Of a DNA stretch of 64,000 nucleotides, positions 46,086-53,515 are shown one piece after another (position 1 is the first letter of the stretch; each line of letters begins with the position of its first letter). A program made the position numbers and the translations under genes. The stretch is from Sphingobacterium griseoflavum (GTDB taxonomy: Bacteria > Bacteroidota > Bacteroidia > Sphingobacteriales > Sphingobacteriaceae). The notes beneath the pieces are model-generated. The model did no database searches and had not been told where the DNA came from. It was given only the letters and a program-made list of their open reading frames with translations. The DNA lies in the NCBI RefSeq assembly GCF_014653155.1, contig NZ_BNAF01000006.1, forward strand, positions 124,001-188,000, in the 5' to 3' direction.

Positions 46086-46287
46086 AGAAAAATATTACAA
46101 AGCATTAATAGAAAATAATGGTCAACTCAATGAAATTGACCTCGGAGAAAAATTAGGACTTAACGAAGATGAAACAAACGAAATAATTGTACAGCTTCTA
46201 TCTGAACATAAAATTGAATATGCAGAAAACAGAGCTTGTAATTACAGTCTAATGAAAAGGGTAAGAAAGAAAAATAACAGCAGATAA
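46075..46287 (+). CDS. Small winged-helix-like protein
   Basis: The 70-residue protein starts inside the end of the methyltransferase gene and ends in the overlap TAATG with the RteC gene, so the three are translationally coupled. It has the pattern of a minimal helix-turn-helix (KYYKALIENNGQLNEIDLGEKLGLNEDETNEIIVQLLSEHKIEY) with a basic tail (RVRKKNNSR). It is probably a DNA-binding or accessory factor of the islet. Confidence 0.65.
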   Translation: MENKEKYYKALIENNGQLNEIDLGEKLGLNEDETNEIIVQLLSEHKIEYAENRACNYSLMKRVRKKNNSR

Positions 46288-47078
46288 TGATGGCTAAATT
46301 TTACAATGAAAAACTGTCTAAACTGGAAACGGCAATCAACGAATTGAAGGTTGAAGTTGATTGCCCTTTAAAGCAAATAGAAACCGTTATACATCTTATT
46401 GTAGAATGCTTGTCGGGATTAAAGGAATATGTGCTAAAAAGAGGCTTTAAGAACGCTGATGAGGAAATCCGCTTTTTCAAACATCAAAAACCTGTTATCG
46501 TTGCTAAACTCATCTATTACAACGCCATTTACAAAATCGAGACAAAGAAACCCTATGGTGCAAAGCCCATACGGAAATACCTCAACAAAGAACTCAAAAA
46601 GATAAAGAGGTTCTTTGACAACAACCTCGATTTTTACAAATATTACCGTAGCAATAATTCATTCCTTGACGAGAAATACTTCGTTCGGGGCAAGCATGAT
46701 ATAAAGCTATGGTTGGACACTTATTATTTCCAGTCTGACCACAGCTTTTCTACTTCACATGATTACAAGGTCGCCAAGATAATAGCCAACGATTTGATAC
46801 AGGTTTACATCGAAGACCAGTTATATCAAAAATTCCAAAAAAATAAATCAAAAACCCAAAAGAGGCTGAAATGGACGGGTAGCAAGGTGGCATTGATAGA
46901 ATTGATTTATGCCCTGCACTACCAAAGTGTGTTTGACAACGGGAACAATGATATAAGGGAAGTAGCCCAATATTTTGAAAGTGCCTTTGTCATTGACTTG
47001 GGCAATTTCTATCAGACTTATTTGGAGTTGAGAAACCGGAAGATGAACCGTACCAAATTCCTTGATGCGCTTAGGTAG
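46287..47078 (+). CDS. rteC: RteC-family regulator
   Basis: The 263-residue protein matches RteC (PF09357), the regulator that controls excision genes in CTnDOT-type conjugative transposons. Features are the N-terminal helical region (CPLKQIETVIHLIVECLSGLKEYVLKRGF), FKHQKPVIVAKLIYYNAIYKIE, FYKYYRSNNSFLDEKYFVRG, and a C-terminal part KWTGSKVALIELIYALHYQSVF..IREVAQYFESAF..DLGNFYQTYLELRNRK. It begins at an ATG overlapping the previous stop; an ATG three bases later is equivalent. Its usual targets are not present here, but structured DNA lies immediately downstream. Confidence 0.9.
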   Translation: MMAKFYNEKLSKLETAINELKVEVDCPLKQIETVIHLIVECLSGLKEYVLKRGFKNADEEIRFFKHQKPVIVAKLIYYNAIYKIETKKPYGAKPIRKYLNKELKKIKRFFDNNLDFYKYYRSNNSFLDEKYFVRGKHDIKLWLDTYYFQSDHSFSTSHDYKVAKIIANDLIQVYIEDQLYQKFQKNKSKTQKRLKWTGSKVALIELIYALHYQSVFDNGNNDIREVAQYFESAFVIDLGNFYQTYLELRNRKMNRTKFLDALR

Positions 47079-47188
47079 GAACTTATACGGCGAATGGACG
47101 AGCAGGACGAAAAGTAAAATTTGATAGATTCTAAAATAGTTATGAGACCGACTTCGGAGGGTGTAATTATTACCTGTAAAGGCAAGTA

Positions 47189-47312
47189 GTTTTGAGGCAC
47201 AGAATGAATTTCGAGTGCCTCAAAACACAACTTGCTATGTTCAGGTGAACATTTTGAGATGCAGAATTTATTTCGAGCATCTCAAAACATAACTTGCTAT
47301 GTTCTGATGAAC
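47189..47312. repeat. Two tandem 62-bp hairpin units with compensatory stem changes
   Basis: Unit 1 is 47189-47250 and unit 2 is 47251-47312. Each contains a perfect 11-12-bp hairpin (47189-47200/47215-47226 and 47252-47262/47277-47287) with a 14-base loop starting AGAAT and ending ATTTCGA. Each then has AACTTGCTATGTTC and a small palindrome (ATGTTCA/TGAACAT at 47237-47252; TGTTC/GAACA in unit 2). The stems differ at three consecutive pairs (GCA:TGC versus ATG:CAT), all compensated. Confidence 0.75.
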
Positions 47313-47523
47313 AGGAAATTTTCTTAGTCTTTGAGATGGCTGTCAGTCGAGCTTACTTGTGTTCAAGCCATACAACTGCCTTGATAGATAGCAGGATTGC
47401 AGGAAGGCGTGACAGCTTTCGATATATCAACCTGACCTAATTAATTTCTTTATTTATTCGGTAATGAGAGGAGGTGCTGTTTTGTTTCTCTATCACTACC
47501 ATTTATTCGTTCAAAGGTCGGAG

Positions 47524-47695
47524 TATGCTATGTTTCGTTTCATGGGCTAAAAAGGTCAGTGTTTAGCTGATACAAGGTTTTGACTGAAAAATACTATCCG
47601 CAGGTTGGAGATTTTTTAGCAAACTGAAGGATCGACCTTGTAAAGCGTAAAAACACTGATTTACCTTTGCCCGTGAAAATGAAACGAATAGCATA
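47524..47695. repeat. 172-bp nested imperfect inverted repeat
   Basis: Four blocks pair in nested order: 47524-47543 with 47679-47695 (17 of 17 bases with a 3-nt bulge), 47544-47547 with 47669-47672, 47556-47564 with 47651-47659 (9 bp perfect) and 47571-47578 with 47635-47642 (8 bp perfect). A smaller nested pair lies just upstream (47339-47345/47410-47416 and 47378-47382/47404-47408). No gene is seen in the region. Confidence 0.65.
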
Positions 47696-47762
47696 ACTAC
47701 TTTTAAATGAAATAGTGTAATTAGCTGAAAAACAATAGTTTTGTATTAAAATAAGTACTGGA

Positions 47763-47815
47763 GGGTTCGATGTTTCCTAAATTTCTGTCATTTTGCGATA
47801 CACAACATCGAACCC
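47763..47815. repeat. Perfect 12-bp inverted repeat
   Basis: GGGTTCGATGTT (47763-47774) and its exact reverse complement (47804-47815) flank a 29-base spacer, close to the tRNA-Lys end of the islet. GGTTCGA is T-loop-like and may be a recombinase or excision-factor site. Confidence 0.5.
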
Positions 47816-47874
47816 CGAAGATAAATCCAGTGTTAACGTATATCTATCAGAATACCAGTAAATTATAGGTTAAT

Positions 47875-47911
47875 AAAAAAGGGACAAATCTGTTGTTTTC
47901 AGATTTGTCCC
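47875..47911 (-). terminator. Terminator after tRNA-Lys
   Basis: GGGACAAATCTG (47881-47892) pairs with 47900-47911. On the minus strand the stem is followed by TTTTTT (47875-47880). It begins 7 bases after the tRNA 3' end. Confidence 0.85.
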
Positions 47912-47916
47912 AAGAG

Positions 47917-47932
47917 GTGATCCCGCTGGGAT
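47917..47932. repeat. Right 16-bp direct repeat within tRNA-Lys (putative att site)
   Basis: The identical copy of 44666-44681. Here the 16 bases form the T-arm 3' strand, acceptor 3' strand and discriminator of an intact tRNA-Lys, as expected for a tRNA attB restored on integration. Confidence 0.65.
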
Positions 47933-47990
47933 TCGAACCCAGGACCCATACATTAAAAGTGTATTGCTCTACCAGCTGAGCTACGGAATC
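47918..47990 (-). tRNA. tRNA-Lys (anticodon TTT)
   Basis: The minus strand from 47990 folds as a cloverleaf. The acceptor GATTCCG pairs with CGGGATC (one G-T pair); the D arm contains AGCTCAGCTGGTAGAGCA; the anticodon loop CTTTTAA is in ATACACTTTTAATGTAT; the T arm CTGGG-TTCGAAT-CCCAG follows; discriminator A is at 47918. CCA is not encoded. A matching promoter and terminator flank it. Confidence 0.96.
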
Positions 47991-48030
47991 TTCTTTATCG
48001 CCAACGATGAAATCGTTGGTTAAAGTGACG

Positions 48031-48061
48031 CAAAGGTACGTAATTTATCGAATCTTGCAAA
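48031..48061 (-). promoter_or_regulatory. Bacteroidota promoter of tRNA-Lys
   Basis: On the minus strand TTTG (48058-48061) and TACCTTTG (48031-48038) are separated by exactly 19 bases, a perfect match to TTTG-N19-TAnnTTTG. An 8-bp hairpin (48001-48008/48012-48019, loop GAA) lies in the leader between promoter and tRNA. Confidence 0.8.
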
Positions 48062-48161
48062 TTTTCACGGTCTTTATCTTGATGACCGGCGTATTCCTAC
48101 TTCCAAATGAATCCTTTTGAAGAACTATTAGGCCGCGCTACCTTCTAAATGGATCGCTTTT

Positions 48162-48467
48162 TTATTCATCCTCCTTACCTAAAAAACGACGGTCTTCTGG
48201 TGATAAATTTGAATAAGGCGACCGATACCTGTCCTCTTCCGGAGCATCCTCGTTTGCTGGCATAGGTGCTGCCTCTATTCGCTTCCGACGACGTCTGAAT
48301 AATATCCCACCCGTAAGCATACCGATGACAAAAAAAGCACCTAAGATTAATAACTTCGATGTGCGAACCTCACCAAAGAACCAAAAACTAGCTTCCTCCC
48401 TGTTATTAAATAATATTAGGGCAACGAAGGCAGTTATTATTCCAAATACAATACTTCTTGGTTTCAT
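48162..48467 (-). CDS. Small LapA/DUF1049-like membrane protein
   Basis: The 101-residue protein has two helices (SIVFGIITAFVALILFNN; LLILGAFFVIGMLTGGILF) followed by a basic RRRRKR stretch and an acidic C-terminal tail (PEEDRYRSPYSNLSPEDRRFLGKEDE). This is the layout of LapA-domain proteins, which associate with cell-envelope assembly in other phyla; the match is by pattern only. Single gene, 171 bp from tRNA-Lys. Confidence 0.65.
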   Translation of the reverse strand: MKPRSIVFGIITAFVALILFNNREEASFWFFGEVRTSKLLILGAFFVIGMLTGGILFRRRRKRIEAAPMPANEDAPEEDRYRSPYSNLSPEDRRFLGKEDE

Positions 48468-48611
48468 AAACGAGTTTGAAAGGGGAATGAAATTTGCTAA
48501 ATAAAAATAGATGCATTTTTTTTGTGCTATCTATTTTGAGCTTCCTGATTTAATTTTGACATGTTACGAAGCAAAATCTAATGGAGCATGTGCACGAATG
48601 CCGATAATCCT

Positions 48612-49316
48612 TTAAAAATTAGGTTTTAGCAAATACTTATCGTAGAAGCGGAAGATATGTTCTACGGCTTCTTCCGCCGTATCGACCAAGCGGTAAAGTT
48701 TCAGATCTTCCTCCGAGATATACGCATTGCCAAGCATCGTGTTTTCTATCCAATCGAAAAGACCTTTCCAATATTCTATTCCGACTAGTACGATAGGAAA
48801 ACGCGCAATTTTTCCTGTTTGAATCAACGTAATGGATTCGAAAAGCTCGTCCATGGTACCAAAACCGCCTGGCATGACGATGTACCCCTGCGAGTACTTC
48901 ATGAACATGACCTTCCTGACAAAGAAATAATTAAATTCCAACAGCTTGTCCCTATCGATATACTTATTATGAAATTGCTCAAACGGTAACTCGATATTCA
49001 ATCCAACAGATTTACCCCCGGCTTCGTAAGCTCCTTTGTTGGCGGCTTCCATAATACCAGGACCGCCTCCTGATATAACCCCATATCCCTTTTCCGCCAG
49101 CAATCGGCTGATTTCAACGGTCATTTCATAATATTTATGATCTGATTTGGTGCGTGCCGATCCAAATATCGAAACGCAAGGTCCTATCTTCGCTAATTTT
49201 TCAAATCCATCAACAAATTCTGACATGATTTTAAAAATTTGCCAAGAGTCTTTAACCTTTATTTCTTGCCATGTCTTGTTAGCAAACGAACTTCTAATTC
49301 TATCCTCTTTCGCCAT
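48612..49316 (-). CDS. LOG-family protein (TIGR00730)
   Basis: This 234-residue Rossmann-fold protein has VSIFGSARTKSDHKYYE, GVISGGGPGIMEAANKGAYEAGG and the signature PGGFGTMDELFE. It belongs to the lonely-guy family; such enzymes cleave cytokinin riboside 5'-monophosphates or related nucleotides and are often annotated as lysine decarboxylases in error. All motif residues are present. The bacterial substrate is unproven. Confidence 0.93.
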   Translation of the reverse strand: MAKEDRIRSSFANKTWQEIKVKDSWQIFKIMSEFVDGFEKLAKIGPCVSIFGSARTKSDHKYYEMTVEISRLLAEKGYGVISGGGPGIMEAANKGAYEAGGKSVGLNIELPFEQFHNKYIDRDKLLEFNYFFVRKVMFMKYSQGYIVMPGGFGTMDELFESITLIQTGKIARFPIVLVGIEYWKGLFDWIENTMLGNAYISEEDLKLYRLVDTAEEAVEHIFRFYDKYLLKPNF

Positions 49317-49514
49317 ATATGTTTATATTGTTAACAGGTCCAAGATAGTAATTTTTTGGGTAAAAAAGTTAAGCCAATAGCTGCTGTACGACGGTTAAAA
49401 GATGGAAGAGAAACTACAGGCATAGCGATAGGTAGGCATCTATCACAAAAGCGTTGAGATAGAATAAGTTGTTATGGGCAAACACATTTTCTTTCTTTTG
49501 TCCAATTTTTACGT

Positions 49515-50126
49515 TCAGTTATTTCGTTCATAGGGCACGCGCGTGGCGATAGATCGACCGAGCGTCAATTCATCCACATATTCCAATTCACCACCAAATG
49601 CTATTCCACGTGCAATAGTACTGATCTGTACATTAAAATCTTTGAGCTTTCGATAAAGGTAAAAGATGGTGGTATCGCCCTCCATCGTCGCGCTAAGGGC
49701 TAGGATAACTTCTTTTACCTCGCCAGTACGTAGGCGCTCTAAGAGCGCATCAATTTTCAAATCCGTAGGTCCTACACCATCCATCGGCGATATCAAACCG
49801 CCAAGTACATGATAAACGCCCTGGTATTGATTGGTATTTTCTATAGCCATGACATCTCGCGTATCTTCAACCACACAAATCGTTTCATGATCGCGCTTTG
49901 ATGCGCTGCAGATCTCGCAGGTATCTTGGTCAGCAATATTAAAGCAGGTTCTGCAATAACGGATATGTTCCTTCAAATCGTTAATGGATCCAGTGAATCG
50001 GGAAACCTCACCATCGGGCTGTTTTAATAAATGGAGGACTAAACGTAGGGCCGTTTTTTTTCCTACACCGGGCAGCCGCCCAAACTCATCCACCGCCTGT
50101 TCCAGTAATTTTGAAGAAAATTGCAT
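49515..50126 (-). CDS. recR: Recombination mediator RecR
   Basis: The 203-residue protein has an N-terminal helix-hairpin-helix (FGRLPGVGKKTALRLVLHLL), a C4 zinc finger (CRTCFNIADQDTCEIC), and a Toprim domain (ICVVEDTRDVMAIENT..YHVLGGLISPMDGVGP). Its C-terminal region has GGELEYVDELTLGRSI. RecR helps load RecA in RecFOR repair. Length is normal. It is preceded by the MFS gene with a 71-bp gap. Confidence 0.97.
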   Translation of the reverse strand: MQFSSKLLEQAVDEFGRLPGVGKKTALRLVLHLLKQPDGEVSRFTGSINDLKEHIRYCRTCFNIADQDTCEICSASKRDHETICVVEDTRDVMAIENTNQYQGVYHVLGGLISPMDGVGPTDLKIDALLERLRTGEVKEVILALSATMEGDTTIFYLYRKLKDFNVQISTIARGIAFGGELEYVDELTLGRSIATRVPYERNN

Positions 50127-50197
50127 ATCGCAAAATTATAAAGTAAAATATGAAAAATGAAATCCTTATTTTTCGTGCCGCGGATCGTGCTACCTGC

Positions 50198-51403
50198 TTA
50201 CATCTTCTTTAAAATCCAAGCAAAACCTGCGCTGGCAAAGAGGAGTACCGCCGCCGTGCCGAACCACAAGATTTCATAACCATAATGTGCTGCCACATAC
50301 GTCCCGATATAGGGCGAAAAAATGTTTGCAGCAGCAAAAGCCAAAGAATTGAAGCCCATGTAGGCGCCTTGGGTCTTTAGGCTAGCGCGGGATGCACTGA
50401 TTGTGGCTGTAAAAGGCAGTGTTAGCATTTCACCGATGGACAATATAAACATGGAAATATACAGCCAAGGTAGGCCGTAGGGGACATTCAACATCAAATA
50501 GGCAACGCCGGCAATGCCCGTACCGTAAATCATCACCTGTCGTGGCGTGAAGCGATGTTCTACCGCATGTACCAACAACATTTCAAAGACTACGATACAA
50601 AATCCACTAAAGCCCAATAAAATGCCTATCTCGCCTTCGCTCATCATTCTAGCTTCTTTATAAAAGAGCGGGAGGGTACTGAGCAATTGAAAGAAGGCCA
50701 TCGAGAATAGGAAGCAAAACACGTTGAAAATAATAAAGGGTGTGTCGAGGTATGCATTTCGGTCACCTTCAGCTTTATTTCTTGCCCCTTTTAAGAGTCG
50801 GCCTATTTTATTGCGTGGTGCCCTATTTCGGAACACGATAATAAAAACTATGGCAGCGGCCAATGCTGCGATTGCATTGCCGTAAAATATCCAGTCGTAA
50901 GAAAAAGTTGCTAAAAAACCTGCCAGTGCGGGACCAATGGAAAATCCTAAATTCACCGCCATTCTGTTAAGGGAATAAGCCTTCGTGAGGTTCTCGGGCT
51001 TTGCGTAGCGCGCTACGGAAACCGAGTTTGCCGGGCGGAATGTATCGGCGATAAGGGTTAAAAGAAAAATCATCCCCGCCAGGCTTTCGAAGGTTTTAAA
51101 GTTGGGAAGCAGCAGGAAGATCGGGACCGTCAAGATCAGGCTATACGCTTGCACGCGGTAATTTCCCAGCCGATCGGTAAGCCAACCGCCCAACCAGGAC
51201 CCGCACACCGATCCGAGACCAAAGCACCCTAATACCATTCCGACCTGTGGCTTGGTAAAATGCAAGGCAGAAGACATGTACATACCCAGAAAGGGTATGA
51301 CCATTGACCCTGTCCGATTGATCAACATCACTACCGCCAACAACCAAGCTTCTGTGGATAAGCCGCGATAGGAATCGCCGTATATCGTAATTAATTTCTT
51401 CAT
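50198..51403 (-). CDS. MFS transporter
   Basis: The 401-residue protein has 12 predicted membrane spans. The typical loop 2-3 motif GSWLGGWLTDRLGNYRV is present, with a long central loop (RNRAPRNKIGRLLKGARNKAEGD) between helices 6 and 7. Substrate cannot be told. The gene is 12 bp downstream of the metallophosphatase gene, so it is in the operon with the split 5'-nucleotidase and could export or import nucleosides or related compounds (inference). Confidence 0.9.
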   Translation of the reverse strand: MKKLITIYGDSYRGLSTEAWLLAVVMLINRTGSMVIPFLGMYMSSALHFTKPQVGMVLGCFGLGSVCGSWLGGWLTDRLGNYRVQAYSLILTVPIFLLLPNFKTFESLAGMIFLLTLIADTFRPANSVSVARYAKPENLTKAYSLNRMAVNLGFSIGPALAGFLATFSYDWIFYGNAIAALAAAIVFIIVFRNRAPRNKIGRLLKGARNKAEGDRNAYLDTPFIIFNVFCFLFSMAFFQLLSTLPLFYKEARMMSEGEIGILLGFSGFCIVVFEMLLVHAVEHRFTPRQVMIYGTGIAGVAYLMLNVPYGLPWLYISMFILSIGEMLTLPFTATISASRASLKTQGAYMGFNSLAFAAANIFSPYIGTYVAAHYGYEILWFGTAAVLLFASAGFAWILKKM

Positions 51404-51415
51404 CTGATATATACC

Positions 51416-52375
51416 CTATGCATTAACACCTTTGTCTAATTCATAGTCAATTTCGTAATGCTGTGCGATAAAGCGTTTTTTTCGGGTGGTTTTATTGAAA
51501 ACAACATCCAGTCTTCCTAATCTGATGCCCGCAAAACCCATTTGGTTGATCCAAACCTCTTCGCCGAGTAGATTCTTTACACGTGTAGGCTCTTCTAAAA
51601 ATGTGTGGGTATGTCCACCAAGGATAAGGTCTACACAGGCCGTATTGGCTGCTAAGCGGAGGTCAGATACCTTATCGTCGTCATAGGTATACCCCAAATG
51701 AGATAGCACGATAACCAAATCACACTTCTTTTCCACTTTCAGCATCCTTGCCACGCGATTGACCACAGGGATGGGATCAAGGTACCGCATGCCTTGGTAG
51801 TTGTTTGGATCGACTAAACCATTAATATCAACACCTACACCGGTTAAGCCGATACGCAAGTTGCCTTTTTCAAGGATAAGATATTCCTGTGTTTTGCCCT
51901 CCAATGCGGTCCCTTTGAAATCATAATTGGCGGTCAGAAAAGGGAAGCTCGCCTTATCCAAATGTTTTACAAGCCCCGGGATGCCATTATCAAATTCATG
52001 ATTACCGAACGTTCCGGCTTCATACCCAAGTTTGGACATCAACTCCAGTTCGAGCCGTCCTTCGAACATGTTGAAGTAGGGGGTTCCTTGAAACATATCA
52101 CCCGAGTCCACCAGCAAAACTTGCGACTCCTCCTGCCTAATTTTTTTGATCAGCGAACTCCGACGCGCCACACCAGCAAGACCTTGGTAGCGCGATCCAT
52201 CCATTGGGAAGGGTTCGATACGACTGTGTACGTCGTTCGTATGCAATATCGTCAATCGCGTATCATTGTTAGCCGCTTTCGCAAAATTGGGTAGATTAGC
52301 CAAGGTAGCCATGCCACCTAGTACCAAGGACTGTTTCAAGAAACCTCTTCTATTTATTAATGCGAACTCTTCCAT
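51416..52375 (-). CDS. Tat-exported 5'-nucleotidase-type metallophosphatase (N-terminal half of UshA)
   Basis: This 319-residue protein begins with a twin-arginine signal (NRRGFLKQSLVLGGMA). It carries the calcineurin-like metallophosphoesterase motifs LTILHTNDVHSRIEPF, LVDSGDMFQGTPYFN, GTFGNHEFDNG, VLSHLGYTYDDD and LGGHTHTF. It lacks the 5_nucleotid_C domain, which the preceding gene encodes separately. The two genes overlap by 26 bp. Together they should cleave nucleotides or UDP-sugars in the periplasm. Confidence 0.93.
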   Translation of the reverse strand: MEEFALINRRGFLKQSLVLGGMATLANLPNFAKAANNDTRLTILHTNDVHSRIEPFPMDGSRYQGLAGVARRSSLIKKIRQEESQVLLVDSGDMFQGTPYFNMFEGRLELELMSKLGYEAGTFGNHEFDNGIPGLVKHLDKASFPFLTANYDFKGTALEGKTQEYLILEKGNLRIGLTGVGVDINGLVDPNNYQGMRYLDPIPVVNRVARMLKVEKKCDLVIVLSHLGYTYDDDKVSDLRLAANTACVDLILGGHTHTFLEEPTRVKNLLGEEVWINQMGFAGIRLGRLDVVFNKTTRKKRFIAQHYEIDYELDKGVNA

Positions 52376-53099
52376 CGATTTCTGCTTGAATGTGTTTTCC
52401 TTGTTTAGTTAATGTAGAGACGTATTCCATCAAAGTCTCACGCACACGTTGTGTATAATCCTTGCGGTCAATTACTTGGTCTAGAAAGGTCACATAATCA
52501 CCGCCATTGGCGAGGTAGTCGTAGGTCACAAGTTTGTAGGTAGCATGCGGATCTATAGACTTGCCTTGCACCAAAAATTCCTTCACTTGCCCATCTTCGA
52601 TAAGGAGCTGTATGCCGCTAGCCGGCTGGCCGGAAGTTTTTGCCATAAAATCTGCCCAGCGTAGCATGTCTTTGCCGCTTAGGGTCACGATAGTCACGGC
52701 ATTTTCAAAAGGCATCAACTCAAAGATATTGCCTACGCTGATGTCACCTGCTTTCAGCTCGGAGCGAATGCCGCCTTTTGTCGCAAAGCTCACTTGAACG
52801 GCGGGATCCAGCTGCTGTCCTTTCCACAGTAGCGCATCGGCGAAGAAATTACCCACCAAACTCTCCGGATCGCGGCTTTTGGTGAGCGCAACATCGGCAT
52901 GGCCAATAACACGGTTCATCTCTGCCTCCAACTTTCCTTTATAAGGAAGGTAGTAATTAACAATTGCGGTATCGGCCAGCAATGTGCTATCGATAGAATA
53001 ATATTGCTCCTTACTGATGGTATGCTGCAGTTGTGTCTTGCAGGATGCAAGCACGGCAGTAAGCGCCAGTAAGCTCATGCCACGCACAAAACGTTTCAT
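52350..53099 (-). CDS. 5'-nucleotidase C-terminal-domain lipoprotein
   Basis: The 249-residue protein has an SPII signal (lipid Cys20 in AVLASC). A 5_nucleotid_C domain spans about 55-235 (LVGNFFADALLWKGQQ, FATKGGIRSELKAGDISVGNIFELMPFENAVTIVTLSG, YDYLANGGDYVTFL). In UshA-type enzymes this domain binds the nucleoside and follows the catalytic domain in one chain; here it is an independent gene preceding it, overlapping by 26 bp. The two must assemble in trans if the enzyme works like UshA. Confidence 0.92.
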   Translation of the reverse strand: MKRFVRGMSLLALTAVLASCKTQLQHTISKEQYYSIDSTLLADTAIVNYYLPYKGKLEAEMNRVIGHADVALTKSRDPESLVGNFFADALLWKGQQLDPAVQVSFATKGGIRSELKAGDISVGNIFELMPFENAVTIVTLSGKDMLRWADFMAKTSGQPASGIQLLIEDGQVKEFLVQGKSIDPHATYKLVTYDYLANGGDYVTFLDQVIDRKDYTQRVRETLMEYVSTLTKQGKHIQAEIDGRVRINK

Positions 53100-53465
53100 A
53101 GTTTATGAATTTTTATCAAAGGTAAGGACTATAATCAAATATTATTTCTTGACGCAAAAATATTGTTGATAAAATAACCTTTCGCTTACTGATGTATACA
53201 GGACCAATCTTTTGCTCAGTGAAGTTCGGGATGTATGGGATCGCGCAACAATGCCCCATGTGCGCGCCTGAGAAGTTACGAGTTTTTGAAGGTAGTCAAA
53301 ATTTTGACGATGGTCATCAGGCTACTTGGATGGAAGAGGATGTCGATCTTTTCATTATCTACTTCTTAACCTGAGGCGTATAGATGATACGTTTTCATAT
53401 GCCAAAAAGCGGGGGAGTGAGGGGAAATATGGGACGGCATGCTGAGTTTCAGATGTCTGTAAACG
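53100..53465. other. Intergenic region, no convincing gene
   Basis: About 366 bp between the 5'-nucleotidase C gene and a terminator. A 60-codon frame at 53192-53374 has no family resemblance and no leader and was not accepted. It presumably holds the promoter of the 5'-nucleotidase operon. Confidence 0.4.
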
Positions 53466-53494
53466 AAAAAGAGGGCATCCTTTTGAACGCCCTC
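53466..53494 (-). terminator. Terminator after the PQQ dehydrogenase gene
   Basis: GAGGGC (53471-53476) pairs with GCCCTC (53489-53494). On the minus strand it is followed by five T (53466-53470). It begins 22 bp after the stop of the dehydrogenase. Confidence 0.75.
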
Positions 53495-53515
53495 TTGATG
53501 TATAAACGATGCGAT

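Larger units (their letters stand above)
44682..47916. mobile_element. Putative tRNA-Lys-integrated islet (RteC-type, integrase lost)
   Basis: About 3.2 kb between two 16-bp direct repeats that duplicate the 3' end of tRNA-Lys. It contains a SAM methyltransferase, a 70-aa winged-helix-like protein and an RteC-family protein, the last typical of Bacteroides conjugative transposons. About 840 bp of structured non-coding DNA adjoins the tRNA. The sequence is more AT-rich than the chromosome on either side. No recombinase, relaxase or excisionase is visible, so it is probably a remnant or a non-autonomous element mobilised in trans. Confidence 0.6.

Noticed and set aside
44682..47916. Insertion sequence
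   Set aside because: No transposase frame and no terminal inverted repeats at the ends; the direct repeats are tRNA-derived, which fits site-specific integration better.
47079..47917. CRISPR array in the repeat-rich region after rteC
   Set aside because: Only two 62-bp units without spacers of regular length and no cas genes; the pattern is hairpin duplication.
53192..53374. 60-codon frame between the 5'-nucleotidase and PQQ dehydrogenase genes
   Set aside because: No ribosome site, composition unlike neighbouring proteins, overlaps the likely promoter region.
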